NCBI RefSeq assembly: GCF_023023025.1
Contig: NZ_CP095481.1
Span: 1,302,001-1,366,000, forward strand
Direction of reading: 5' to 3'
Length of the DNA stretch: 64,000 nt
From: Amycolatopsis sp. WQ 127309
Lineage (GTDB): Bacteria > Actinomycetota > Actinomycetes > Mycobacteriales > Pseudonocardiaceae
A model generated the notes under the pieces. That model saw only the letters and a program-made list of their open reading frames with translations, ran no database searches and was not told where the DNA came from. Both the position numbers and the translations under genes were made by a program. Numbering within the stretch: the first letter of the stretch is position 1; every line of letters starts with the position of its first letter. This document shows, piece after piece, positions 50,588-57,778 of the stretch.

Positions 50588-51312
50588 CGGTGCACCACCG
50601 TCGAGGACGACCACGACGACGGCCCACTGTCCGAAGTGGACGTCGACGACGTGGACGTCACGGACTTGTGCTCGTGGGCGGCGATCTTCTTCGCGATGGC
50701 GGGCGAGAACCCGGCCTGCTCCAGCAGCTTCTGGTCGGAATCGCGCGTCGGCTTAGCGGGCGGCTTACGGTGCTGCGTGTGGTGCTTGACGTCCGCGAGG
50801 TGGGCCTCGGCCTTGGAGAGGTGGTCCTTCGCCTGGTGCAGCGCCTGATCGGCGGCGTCGACGGCCTTCTTCGCCGCCCCGACCTCGGCGGTCGCCTGGT
50901 CGAGCGCGGACGGCGTGGCCGGCTTCGGCGGCGGCACGGGCTTTGGCAGCGCCACGGGCTTGGCGACGAGGTGCGGCAGCGAGATGTGGTTGGCCTGCCC
51001 GGGCTGCACGGTCTGGTGTTTCACGACCGGCCGCTTCTTGTGGGACACCGGCTTGGCCGTGGCGTGCTTGGCCGGAGCGTGCTTCGCGGGCTGGGCGACC
51101 TTCTGCGCGACCTTCACAGCCGGCGCCGCGAGGGGCGCGACCTTGACGGGCGCGACGGCGGCCGGCGCGACGGCGGGCCGTCCGGTGGCCGCGGCGACCG
51201 GCGTCACGTCATCGGAGGCGAAGGCCCCGGCGGCGGTGGCCCCGACCGCGGCGGTGGCGAGCCCGGCGACGCCGTACACGGCCGCGCGGCCCACCTTGCT
51301 GGATGTTGTCAT
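50584..51312 (-). CDS. Exported Ala/Lys/Pro-rich protein with C-terminal coiled coil
   Basis: 242 residues. Signal region GRAAVYGVAGLATAAVGATA nearly matches that of 48200-48940. A Val/Ala/Lys/Pro/His-rich middle (KHAPAKHATAKPVSHKKR) leads into a coiled coil (about 140-185; QATAEVGAAKKAVDAADQAL) and a Ser/Thr-rich end. No Cys pair at the C-terminus, unlike its paralog. Coupled to the following secreted protein by ATGA. ATG 51312 has GGGGAGAG upstream. Confidence 0.7.
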   Translation of the reverse strand: MTTSSKVGRAAVYGVAGLATAAVGATAAGAFASDDVTPVAAATGRPAVAPAAVAPVKVAPLAAPAVKVAQKVAQPAKHAPAKHATAKPVSHKKRPVVKHQTVQPGQANHISLPHLVAKPVALPKPVPPPKPATPSALDQATAEVGAAKKAVDAADQALHQAKDHLSKAEAHLADVKHHTQHRKPPAKPTRDSDQKLLEQAGFSPAIAKKIAAHEHKSVTSTSSTSTSDSGPSSWSSSTVVHR

Positions 51313-51409
51313 GCTGCTCTCCCCGTACGGATGACCTCGCGGAATGCGGGTTTCCGTGCAGCGTGGGCGGGGAGGGTCCAGGGCGGGTACAGCCGGCGTA
51401 CATCGGGTT

Positions 51410-51967
51410 TCAGGCGCGCCGGAGCCCGTCGACGAGCACGCCGACCATGCGCTGGTTGTACTCGATGTCCTCGCCGCGCACGGGCTGGCACAACAGCGCG
51501 ATGGCGTGCATCAGGTCCTTCGCGCTGACATCGGCGCGGATCCCGCCGGTCGCGACCGCGGCGTCGAGCAGGGCCGCGAGCACGGGTTCGAGCCGTTCCA
51601 TGAAGTACCCGGGCAGGCCGTCGAAGGCCGGGTCCCCGGAGTGCAGGGCCGTCGCGAGGCCGCGTTTGGTCCCGACGAACGCCGTGTACCGGCGAAGCCA
51701 CTCCACGAGCGCCACCCGCGGTTCGTGCTCGGCACTGAGCGCCGGCCCGGCGACGGCGCAGGTGTCGATCCCCCGGTGCAGCACGGCCACGACCAGGTCA
51801 GCGCGCTGCGGGAAGTGCCGGTAGAGCGTCCCGACGCCGACCCCGGCCAGATCGGTGATCTCCTTCGCGGGAGCGTCCACACCCGAGGTGGCGAAGACGT
51901 TTTTGGCGGCTTCGAGCAGGGCGTCGACGTTGCGCTGGGCGTCGGCGCGCAGCTTGCGCGGTTGCAT
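51410..51967 (-). CDS. TetR family repressor
   Basis: 185 residues. Helix-turn-helix at about 15-60 (LLEAAKNVFATSGVDAPAKE, VGVGTLYRHFPQRADLV) and a C-terminal ligand domain of TetR_C type (about 85-180). It is divergent from an aldo/keto reductase, with two palindromes in the 79-bp gap (51970-51986 and 51992-52010) that look like its operators. Autoregulation and control of the reductase are likely. Confidence 0.9.
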   Translation of the reverse strand: MQPRKLRADAQRNVDALLEAAKNVFATSGVDAPAKEITDLAGVGVGTLYRHFPQRADLVVAVLHRGIDTCAVAGPALSAEHEPRVALVEWLRRYTAFVGTKRGLATALHSGDPAFDGLPGYFMERLEPVLAALLDAAVATGGIRADVSAKDLMHAIALLCQPVRGEDIEYNQRMVGVLVDGLRRA

Positions 51968-51969
51968 AA

Positions 51970-52010
51970 ACGGAAAGCCTTTCCGTATAGTAGCGGAAGA
52001 GCTTTCCGCT
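51970..52010. promoter_or_regulatory. Two palindromic operators of the TetR/aldo-keto reductase pair
   Basis: ACGGAAAG-C-CTTTCCGT (51970-51986) is perfect. AGCGGAA-GAGCT-TTCCGCT (51992-52010) is a second, related palindrome with centre-to-centre spacing of about 23 bp. TATAGT between them (51986-51991) could be a -10 element. The first palindrome starts 2 bp from the TetR start codon. Confidence 0.8.
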
Positions 52011-52046
52011 TACGTTTTTCGAGACTACCCCCAGGAGCCACCCCCC

Positions 52047-53069
52047 ATGCAGTACCGCACCCTCGGCCGCACCGGCATCAAGGTCAGCCCGTACGCGCTG
52101 GGCACCCTGATGTTCGCGACGTCCATCGGCAACCCCGACCCCGAGGACTCGATCCGCGTCATCCACAAGGCCCTGGACGCGGGCATCAACTTCGTAGACA
52201 CGGCCGACGCCTACGGCGACGTCGAAGACGTAGTGGGCAAGGCCCTGAAAGGCCGCCGCGACAACGTGGTCCTGGCCACCAAGTTCAGCCGCCCGACGGG
52301 CGAAGACCCCAACCACCAGGGCACGTCGAGGCGCTGGATCATGACCGCGGTCGAGACTTCGTTGCGCCGCCTGCAGACGGACCACATAGACCTGTACCAG
52401 ATCCACCGCCCCGACCCGTCAACGGACATCGAGGAGACGCTCTCGGCCCTGAACGACCTGATCCACAGCGGCAAGGTCCGCGCAATCGGCACGTCGGCGA
52501 TGCCGGTATCGGACCTCATCGAGGCCCAGTGGACGGCCACGCGCCGCAACTTCGAGCGCTTCCACACGGAGCAGCCCCCGTACTCGATCCTGAGCCGAGG
52601 AATCGAACGCGAAGTCCTCCCGACGACGCAACGCCACGGAATGGGCACCCTGGTCTGGGGCCCGTTAGGCCAGGGAATGCTGACAGGCCGAGTCCGCCGA
52701 GACGGCGCGAACGACCTCCGCCGAGCGGGCATGCTGAAGCACCTGAACGACTCGCGCCGCATCGACGTCGTGGAGCAGCTGATCCCGCTAGCGGCCTCGG
52801 CCGGCCTCCCGCTGACCCACCTGGCGATGGCGTTCGCGATCTCCCACCCCGGAGTGACAAGCGCAATCATCGGCCCGCGAACGATGGCCCACCTGGACGA
52901 CCTCCTGGCCGGCATGGAGGTCAAGCTGTCGGACGAGGTCTTGGACCGAATCGACGAGATCGTCCCCCCGGGAACGAACGTGAGCGAACTGGACCAGGAC
53001 TTCGTACCGCGGGCGTTGCAGGAGATCCCTCTCCGCCGCCGCCCGATGAGCGAACGCTCGGCCGCCTGA
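52047..53069 (+). CDS. Aldo/keto reductase, probable TetR target, with rare codons
   Basis: 340 residues. AKR of the shaker-beta/YhdN type: Asp and Tyr in FVDTADAYGD, Lys in LATKFSRP, His in YQIHRPDP, NADP site IIGPRTMAHLDD. The TetR neighbour suggests induction by a toxic carbonyl or quinone. The gene uses codons rare in this window: TTA for Leu-207 (52665-52667), ATA in HIDLY, CTA near 52789, and many CGA and GGA. The last two thirds differ in wobble use from neighbours. AGGAG lies 12 nt upstream of ATG. Confidence 0.88.
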   Translation: MQYRTLGRTGIKVSPYALGTLMFATSIGNPDPEDSIRVIHKALDAGINFVDTADAYGDVEDVVGKALKGRRDNVVLATKFSRPTGEDPNHQGTSRRWIMTAVETSLRRLQTDHIDLYQIHRPDPSTDIEETLSALNDLIHSGKVRAIGTSAMPVSDLIEAQWTATRRNFERFHTEQPPYSILSRGIEREVLPTTQRHGMGTLVWGPLGQGMLTGRVRRDGANDLRRAGMLKHLNDSRRIDVVEQLIPLAASAGLPLTHLAMAFAISHPGVTSAIIGPRTMAHLDDLLAGMEVKLSDEVLDRIDEIVPPGTNVSELDQDFVPRALQEIPLRRRPMSERSAA

Positions 53070-53077
53070 CCACACAG

Positions 53078-53151
53078 TGCCCCCGACGGGGTTCGAACCC
53101 GCACTGGGTCGATTTTAAGTCGACTGCCTCTGCCAGTTGGGCTACGGGGGC
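53078..53151 (-). tRNA. tRNA with UAA anticodon (Leu-type), short variable arm
   Basis: The 74-nt cloverleaf is complete. Acceptor GCCCCCG / CGGGGGC with discriminator A; T8-A9; D arm with TGG; anticodon stem GTCGA / TCGAC around loop CTTAAAA, giving UAA; variable loop CCAGT of 5 nt; T arm GCGGG-TTCGAAC-CCCGT. UAA reads the leucine codon UUA. Leucine tRNAs normally have a long variable arm (as in Streptomyces bldA), absent here. CCA is not encoded. Charging with leucine is inferred from the anticodon and A73. Confidence 0.85.
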
Positions 53152-53186
53152 ACCGCACACTCTAGGCGATCCTCGCCCTCGCAAGC

Positions 53187-53223
53187 CACGAGGCCGGACG
53201 GGGGTGTCCCGGCCGGCCTCGTG
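53187..53223 (-). terminator. Hairpin after the GH18 chitinase gene
   Basis: CACGAGGCCGG / CCGGCCTCGTG perfect 11-bp stem, 20 bp past the stop at 53244. Confidence 0.75.
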
Positions 53224-53243
53224 TCTACTGTGGACCTAGTGGC

Positions 53244-54587
53244 TCAGTTCAGCGTCCAGGACTGGTTGGCGCTGCCCGCGCACGTCCAGATCTGCAGCAG
53301 GGTGCCGTCCGCGGAGCTGGGGCCCGTGGCGTCCAGGCACTTGCCCGAAGCCGGGTTGACCAGCTGGTTGCCCGTGTGGGTCCACTGCTGGGCGCCCGTT
53401 CCGTTGCAGTCGTACAGCTGGACCTTCGCGCCGTTCGCAGTGCTTGCCGCGTTCACGTCCAGGCACTTGCCCAGGGCTCGGAGCGTGCCCGAGGTCGACG
53501 TCCACTTCTGGGCCGTCGTGCCGTTGCACGTGTACAGGTCCACCGCCGTGCCGTTGGCCGAGGAGGCGCCCGCTACGTCCACGCACTTGCCGCCGTAGCC
53601 GGTGATCGTGCCGCTACCCGCCGGGGGCGGGGTGGTCGTGCCGCCGCCGGTGATGGCGTTGAAGATCCTCGAGTACGCGTAGCCCGTCGCGCGGTCGTAG
53701 TCCTGGAGCTCCCAGAACGACAGCTCCGCGACTCCGTTCTGGGCGGCGAACGTCTCCAGCTGCTGCGCGTCGGACTGGCTGAACTGCGCGCCGTCGTCGT
53801 TGCGGCCGGCGATCGGGGTCAGGCCCATCATCGCGTAGGCCGCCGACGTCGAGATGCCGTACAGGCTCGCCAGCTGCGACGCGCTGGCGCGGGCCGCGGA
53901 CAGGGCGTCGCCCAGCACCGGCTGGCCGTCGTAGAAGTCCATCACCATCAGGTTGACGACGCTGACCTTGACGCCCTTGTTCTTGGCGTCGCGCAGCAGG
54001 TCCAGCTCGTTGCCCGGGATGCCCGACGGGTCGACGGCCAGCGTGTAGTCGACCTGGACGGCGGAGTTCTGCTGCTGCAGCGCGGCCAGCGCGGAGTTGC
54101 GGCGCTGGTTCGAGCCCGTGTCGCCGAGGACGCCGCCCTCGATGTCGAAGTCCAGGCGGTTCGTGCCGTAGCTGTTGACCACGTTCGCGTACGCCGCGGT
54201 CAGGCTGGCGGTGTTCGTGCAGGTCTGGGCCAGCTCGCCGCCCTCCGCGCCGCCGAACGACGGGATGACGTTGCCGCCCGCGGCCTGCAGCGCGCTGATC
54301 TGGGACTTGAACGAGCCGACGCCGGTGTCGTTCGCTTCCCAGACCGGCGTGCAGCCGGACTGCGGGGTGAGGAACGCGAGCGTGAAGAACTTGGTGCCGG
54401 TGGCGCTCATGTCGGCGGCCATCTGGCCGGCGTCGGAGTCGCTGATCTGCAGGTAGGGCGCCGAGTAGTGGGCCGGGAAAGCCGGGCCGGCCGCGGCCGC
54501 GGTGCCGGGCACGCCGGCGATGACGGCGACGCTCAGCACGGCGGGCAACGCCGCGACGAGTGCCGCTCGGGTTTTGGAAAAGCGCAT
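53244..54587 (-). CDS. Secreted GH18 chitinase with ricin B-type lectin domain
   Basis: 447 residues. Signal peptide (RAALVAALPAVLSVAVIAG, cleavage after AAA), GH18 barrel with the catalytic DxDxE as LDFDIEGG, then a Thr/Pro linker and a C-terminal CBM13/ricin domain with three QxW repeats (QKW, QQW, QSW) and GKCLD motifs. It degrades chitin by retaining hydrolysis; the lectin domain probably binds galactose or xylan-type sugars. ATG 54587 has AGGAG 5 nt upstream. Confidence 0.93.
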   Translation of the reverse strand: MRFSKTRAALVAALPAVLSVAVIAGVPGTAAAAGPAFPAHYSAPYLQISDSDAGQMAADMSATGTKFFTLAFLTPQSGCTPVWEANDTGVGSFKSQISALQAAGGNVIPSFGGAEGGELAQTCTNTASLTAAYANVVNSYGTNRLDFDIEGGVLGDTGSNQRRNSALAALQQQNSAVQVDYTLAVDPSGIPGNELDLLRDAKNKGVKVSVVNLMVMDFYDGQPVLGDALSAARASASQLASLYGISTSAAYAMMGLTPIAGRNDDGAQFSQSDAQQLETFAAQNGVAELSFWELQDYDRATGYAYSRIFNAITGGGTTTPPPAGSGTITGYGGKCVDVAGASSANGTAVDLYTCNGTTAQKWTSTSGTLRALGKCLDVNAASTANGAKVQLYDCNGTGAQQWTHTGNQLVNPASGKCLDATGPSSADGTLLQIWTCAGSANQSWTLN

Positions 54588-54931
54588 GAAAGCTCCTGGG
54601 ACCGTGGGGACGGGCGGTGCGGAGTCGATCCGACGACCGTCGGCGAGGGGGAGGTTCGCCGACTTATTCTTCGTAGTGAAGAAAGGGATACCCGCTCAAC
54701 GGCCCAGTTGTCCAGACCATGTCGCTCACCGGCACACAGTCGGTCATTTCCTGGCAACTGCCCCAAAAGGCCCGAATCAGTCGGGTTTGTGGTGCGTTTC
54801 CCGCTCCGGCGATACTCCGGCCAGCGCTCGCCGACCAGGTCCCAGATGCGCTGGTATTCGCCGAACTTCGCGCGGATGACCTCGCCGTCGAGTTCTTCCG
54901 GGGGCTCGATCGTCGCGAGGACGCCAACAAA
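54588..54931. other. Intergenic region with possible coding remnant
   Basis: No intact gene. The minus strand carries a protein-like stretch (PEELDGEVIRAKFGEYQRIW, then ERWPEYRRS) with normal high-GC codon use that degrades toward the chitinase start and has no start codon or ribosome site. I cannot name its family. The chitinase promoter should lie near 54600-54680. Confidence 0.4.
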
Positions 54932-54967
54932 AAGAGCCCCTGCCCGCCGAAGCGGACAGGGGCTCTT
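54932..54967 (-). terminator. Intrinsic terminator of the NADH dehydrogenase gene
   Basis: AAGAGCCCCTGCCCGC / GCGGACAGGGGCTCTT with one mismatch, followed on the minus strand by a TTTTTG run. Confidence 0.9.
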
Positions 54968-54979
54968 CCGACCGGAACG

Positions 54980-56314
54980 TCAGGACTTCGAGACGCGCGC
55001 GAACTCGTCCTTCGGGTTGTTGATCTGGCCCAGCGAGATGACCTCACGCCGGAACAGGCCGCCGAGGATCCAGTCGAACAGGATGCGGATCTTGCGGTTC
55101 CACGTCGGCATTGCCTTCAGGTGGTACGCGCGGTGGAACAGCCACGCCGGGAAGCCCTTGATCTTCAGGTTCAGCGCGTCGGCGACGCCCTTGTGCAGGC
55201 CCAGGCTCGCGACCGCGCCGAGGTTCTTGTGGTAGTAGTCCTTCGGCTGGCCGCCGCGGATCACCTTGATGATGTTCTTCGCCAGCAGCCTCGCCTGGCG
55301 GACCGCGTGCTGGGCGTTCGGCGGGCAGGTGGCCGTCGGGTCGTCTTCGGTGCGCGAGAGGTCCGGGATCGCCGCGTTGTCGCCCGCGGTCCAGACCTCC
55401 GGGTGACCGACGACCTGCATGGCCGCCGTGGCCTCGAGGCGGCCGCGCTTGTCCAGCGGCAGGTCCGAGTCGGCCAGCACCGGGTTGGCCTTCACGCCCG
55501 CGGTCCAGATGAGCGTGTCGGTGTCGAACTCGGTGCCGTCCGAGAGCTCGACGTGGCCGTTCTCGAACGACTTCGCCGCCGTCGACAGGTAGACCTCGAT
55601 GCCGCGCTTCTCCAGCTGCTCGACCGTGTACACCCCGAGCGTCTCGCGGACCTCGGGCAGGATGCGCCCGGCGGCCTCGACGAGCACCCAGCGGACGTCG
55701 GCCTGATCGATGTTCGGGTAGTAGTTCTCCACCGCGAAGCGGGTCATGTCCTCGAGCTCGGCCAGCGCCTCGATGCCGGCGAACCCGCCGCCGACGACGG
55801 TGAACGTCAGCAGGCGCTTGCGCAGCTCGGGGTCGAGCGTGCTGGCCGCCTCGTCGAGCTTGGTCATGATGTGGTTGCGGAGGTAGATCGCCTCGCCGAT
55901 GGTCTTGAAGGCGATGCCCTGCTCGACCAGGCCCGGGATCGGCAGGATGCGGGCGACGGCGCCGAGCGCGACCACGAGGACGTCGTAGCCGAGCTGCTCG
56001 ATGTGGCCGTCGGCGGCCTCGACCGTCACGGACTTCTTGTCGTTCTCGATCTTGGTGACGCGCGCGGTGAGCACGTGGCAGCGCTTGAGGACGCGGCGCA
56101 GCGGCACGACGACGTGGCGGGGCTCGATCGCGCCGGCCGCGGCCTCCGGGAGGAACGGCGCGTAGGTCATGTGGGGCTGCGGGTCAACGACGGTCACGGA
56201 GGCCTCGTTGGCCCGGAGCATCTTCTGGAGGCCGAACGCCGTGTAGAGCCCGACGTACCCACCACCGAGGACAAGGATCCGAATCGGTTCCGACTTCGAC
56301 TTCGCAGCAGCCAT
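54980..56314 (-). CDS. ndh: Type II NADH dehydrogenase
   Basis: 444 residues. Two Rossmann nucleotide sites: FAD at ILVLGGGYVGLYTA (about 13-26) and NADH at FTVVGGGFAGIEALAELED (about 170-188). The second FAD contact is VWTAGDNAAIPD. The C-terminal amphipathic region (FPAWLFHRAYHLKAMPTWNR) fits monotopic membrane attachment. It passes electrons from NADH to menaquinone without pumping protons. Monocistronic, with a strong terminator. Confidence 0.92.
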   Translation of the reverse strand: MAAAKSKSEPIRILVLGGGYVGLYTAFGLQKMLRANEASVTVVDPQPHMTYAPFLPEAAAGAIEPRHVVVPLRRVLKRCHVLTARVTKIENDKKSVTVEAADGHIEQLGYDVLVVALGAVARILPIPGLVEQGIAFKTIGEAIYLRNHIMTKLDEAASTLDPELRKRLLTFTVVGGGFAGIEALAELEDMTRFAVENYYPNIDQADVRWVLVEAAGRILPEVRETLGVYTVEQLEKRGIEVYLSTAAKSFENGHVELSDGTEFDTDTLIWTAGVKANPVLADSDLPLDKRGRLEATAAMQVVGHPEVWTAGDNAAIPDLSRTEDDPTATCPPNAQHAVRQARLLAKNIIKVIRGGQPKDYYHKNLGAVASLGLHKGVADALNLKIKGFPAWLFHRAYHLKAMPTWNRKIRILFDWILGGLFRREVISLGQINNPKDEFARVSKS

Positions 56315-56398
56315 GAACTCATAGTCGCACCTTCACACGGACCTTGCGAGGGGACCCCATCTCGCTGTGACCAGCGTCGCTGCACCTTCCGTAACGAT

Positions 56399-57082
56399 TC
56401 AGTCCGAGGCCGTCACCGAGGTCGCGGCGCGGAAGACGTCGGCCACCATCGTGTGGGTCAGGAGCCCGGTCTGGACATTGCGCGGCGAGACGTGATAACG
56501 GCCGAAAATCCGCAGGTCGCCGAGCTTCAGGACCGTGCCGTGGCCGAACGCCGGACGCGGCGACGGCACCGGCCAGCCCGCCGCGGCGAGCACGGGCAGC
56601 AACGCCTGCCAGCCGAACGCGCCGAGCACCACGATCGAGCGCAGTGTCGGACGTAACAGCGTCAGCTCCTCCGCGAGCCACGATCGGCACGTGTCGCGCT
56701 CGGCCGGCGTCGGCTTGTTCTCCGGCGGCGCGCAGCGCACCGGCGCGACGAGCCGCGTGCCGTACAGCTCGAGGCCGTCGCCGATCGCCGTCGACGTCGG
56801 CTGCGACGCGAGCCCGACCTCGTGCAGCACCCGGAACAGGAAGTCGCCCGACGGGTCGCCGGTGAACATCCGGCCGGTGCGGTTCGCGCCGTGCGCCGAC
56901 GGCGCCAGCCCGACCACGGCGAGCTTGGCGTCCGGCGGCCCGAAGCCCGGCACCGGCCGCGCCCAGTACTCCTCGCCGCGGAACGCCGCCTTCGTGCCCG
57001 CGACGCCTTCGCGCCACTCGACCAGCCGCGGGCAGGCGCGGCACCCGGAGACGGCGGCGTCGAGCTGGGCGAGCGTCCTCAT
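56399..57082 (-). CDS. Type 5 uracil-DNA glycosylase (UdgB-like)
   Basis: 227 residues. Fe-S cluster cysteines begin at SGCRACPRLV. Motif 1 GLAPSAHGANRTGRMFTGD is the UdgB signature; the later HVSPRNVQTG is motif 3. Family 5 enzymes lack the polar catalytic residue of other UDGs and excise uracil, hypoxanthine and ethenocytosine. ATG 57082 overlaps the endonuclease V stop by 4 bp, forming a two-gene repair operon for deaminated bases. Confidence 0.9.
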   Translation of the reverse strand: MRTLAQLDAAVSGCRACPRLVEWREGVAGTKAAFRGEEYWARPVPGFGPPDAKLAVVGLAPSAHGANRTGRMFTGDPSGDFLFRVLHEVGLASQPTSTAIGDGLELYGTRLVAPVRCAPPENKPTPAERDTCRSWLAEELTLLRPTLRSIVVLGAFGWQALLPVLAAAGWPVPSPRPAFGHGTVLKLGDLRIFGRYHVSPRNVQTGLLTHTMVADVFRAATSVTASD

Positions 57083-57741
57083 CGCAGCGCCACCCGGGAC
57101 AGCCGGTCGGCCTGCCGCGTCGTCTCGGGCAGCCGGTAGCGCGGCGCCAGCGCGAGCGTCAGCCGGCACGCGTGGGCCAGGTCGATCCGGTGCCCGGCCG
57201 AGACGTACACCGGCTTGACGCCGTCCTGGGTGCGCAGCACCGCGCCGACGACCTCCCCCGCGTCGACCAGCGGCGCCGACGAGCCGCGCGCGTGGTCCGG
57301 CTCGTCGTGCGCGCCGACGAACCGCGTCTTGCCGACGCCGAACGCGGGCCGCCCGGTCAGCACGCCCAGGTGACACGCGAGCCCGAAGCGCCGCGGGTGG
57401 GCGAGGCCGTGGCCGTCGCAGACCAGGACGTCGGGCTCGTGGTCGAGCCGCTCGAGCGCCGCCAGCAGCGGCGGCAGCTCGCGGAAGGCGAACAGGCCCG
57501 GCTCGTACGGGAAGACGGCCTTCGCGCGGACCGTCCGCTCCTCCACCACGGTCAGCCCCGCCGTCTCCAGCGTGACGACCGCGGCGGCGATCCCGTCGGC
57601 TTCGTCGTAGGCGACGTCGAGGCCGGTCACCGTCGGCGGCAGCTCCGGGCCGTCGTCGGTGAGGTCGACCTCGCCGCGCAGCCGTTCCTGCACGGCGAGC
57701 GCGTCGGCGATCGTCGTCGGCCAGTCCTCGGTGTGCACCAA
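57079..57741 (-). CDS. nfi: Endonuclease V
   Basis: 220 residues. Conserved motifs: TGLDVAYDEADG with the metal Asp, YEPGLFAFRELP, CDGHGLAHPRRFGLACHLG and GKTRFVGAHDEP. It nicks DNA 3' of deoxyinosine. Coupled to the uracil-DNA glycosylase gene, so both act on deamination damage. Confidence 0.93.
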   Translation of the reverse strand: MVHTEDWPTTIADALAVQERLRGEVDLTDDGPELPPTVTGLDVAYDEADGIAAAVVTLETAGLTVVEERTVRAKAVFPYEPGLFAFRELPPLLAALERLDHEPDVLVCDGHGLAHPRRFGLACHLGVLTGRPAFGVGKTRFVGAHDEPDHARGSSAPLVDAGEVVGAVLRTQDGVKPVYVSAGHRIDLAHACRLTLALAPRYRLPETTRQADRLSRVALR

Positions 57742-57778
57742 GTCACCCTGTCACAGTGATCCGGCTAAGTTGGGGTCC

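Noticed and set aside
51344..53239. Long plus-strand frame over the TetR gene and reductase
   Set aside because: Out of frame with the reductase and antisense to TetR; runs through the tRNA.
54664..55047. Minus-strand gene between the chitinase and NADH dehydrogenase
   Set aside because: The frame crosses the strong terminator at 54932-54967 and the end of ndh; Ser/Arg-rich shadow composition.
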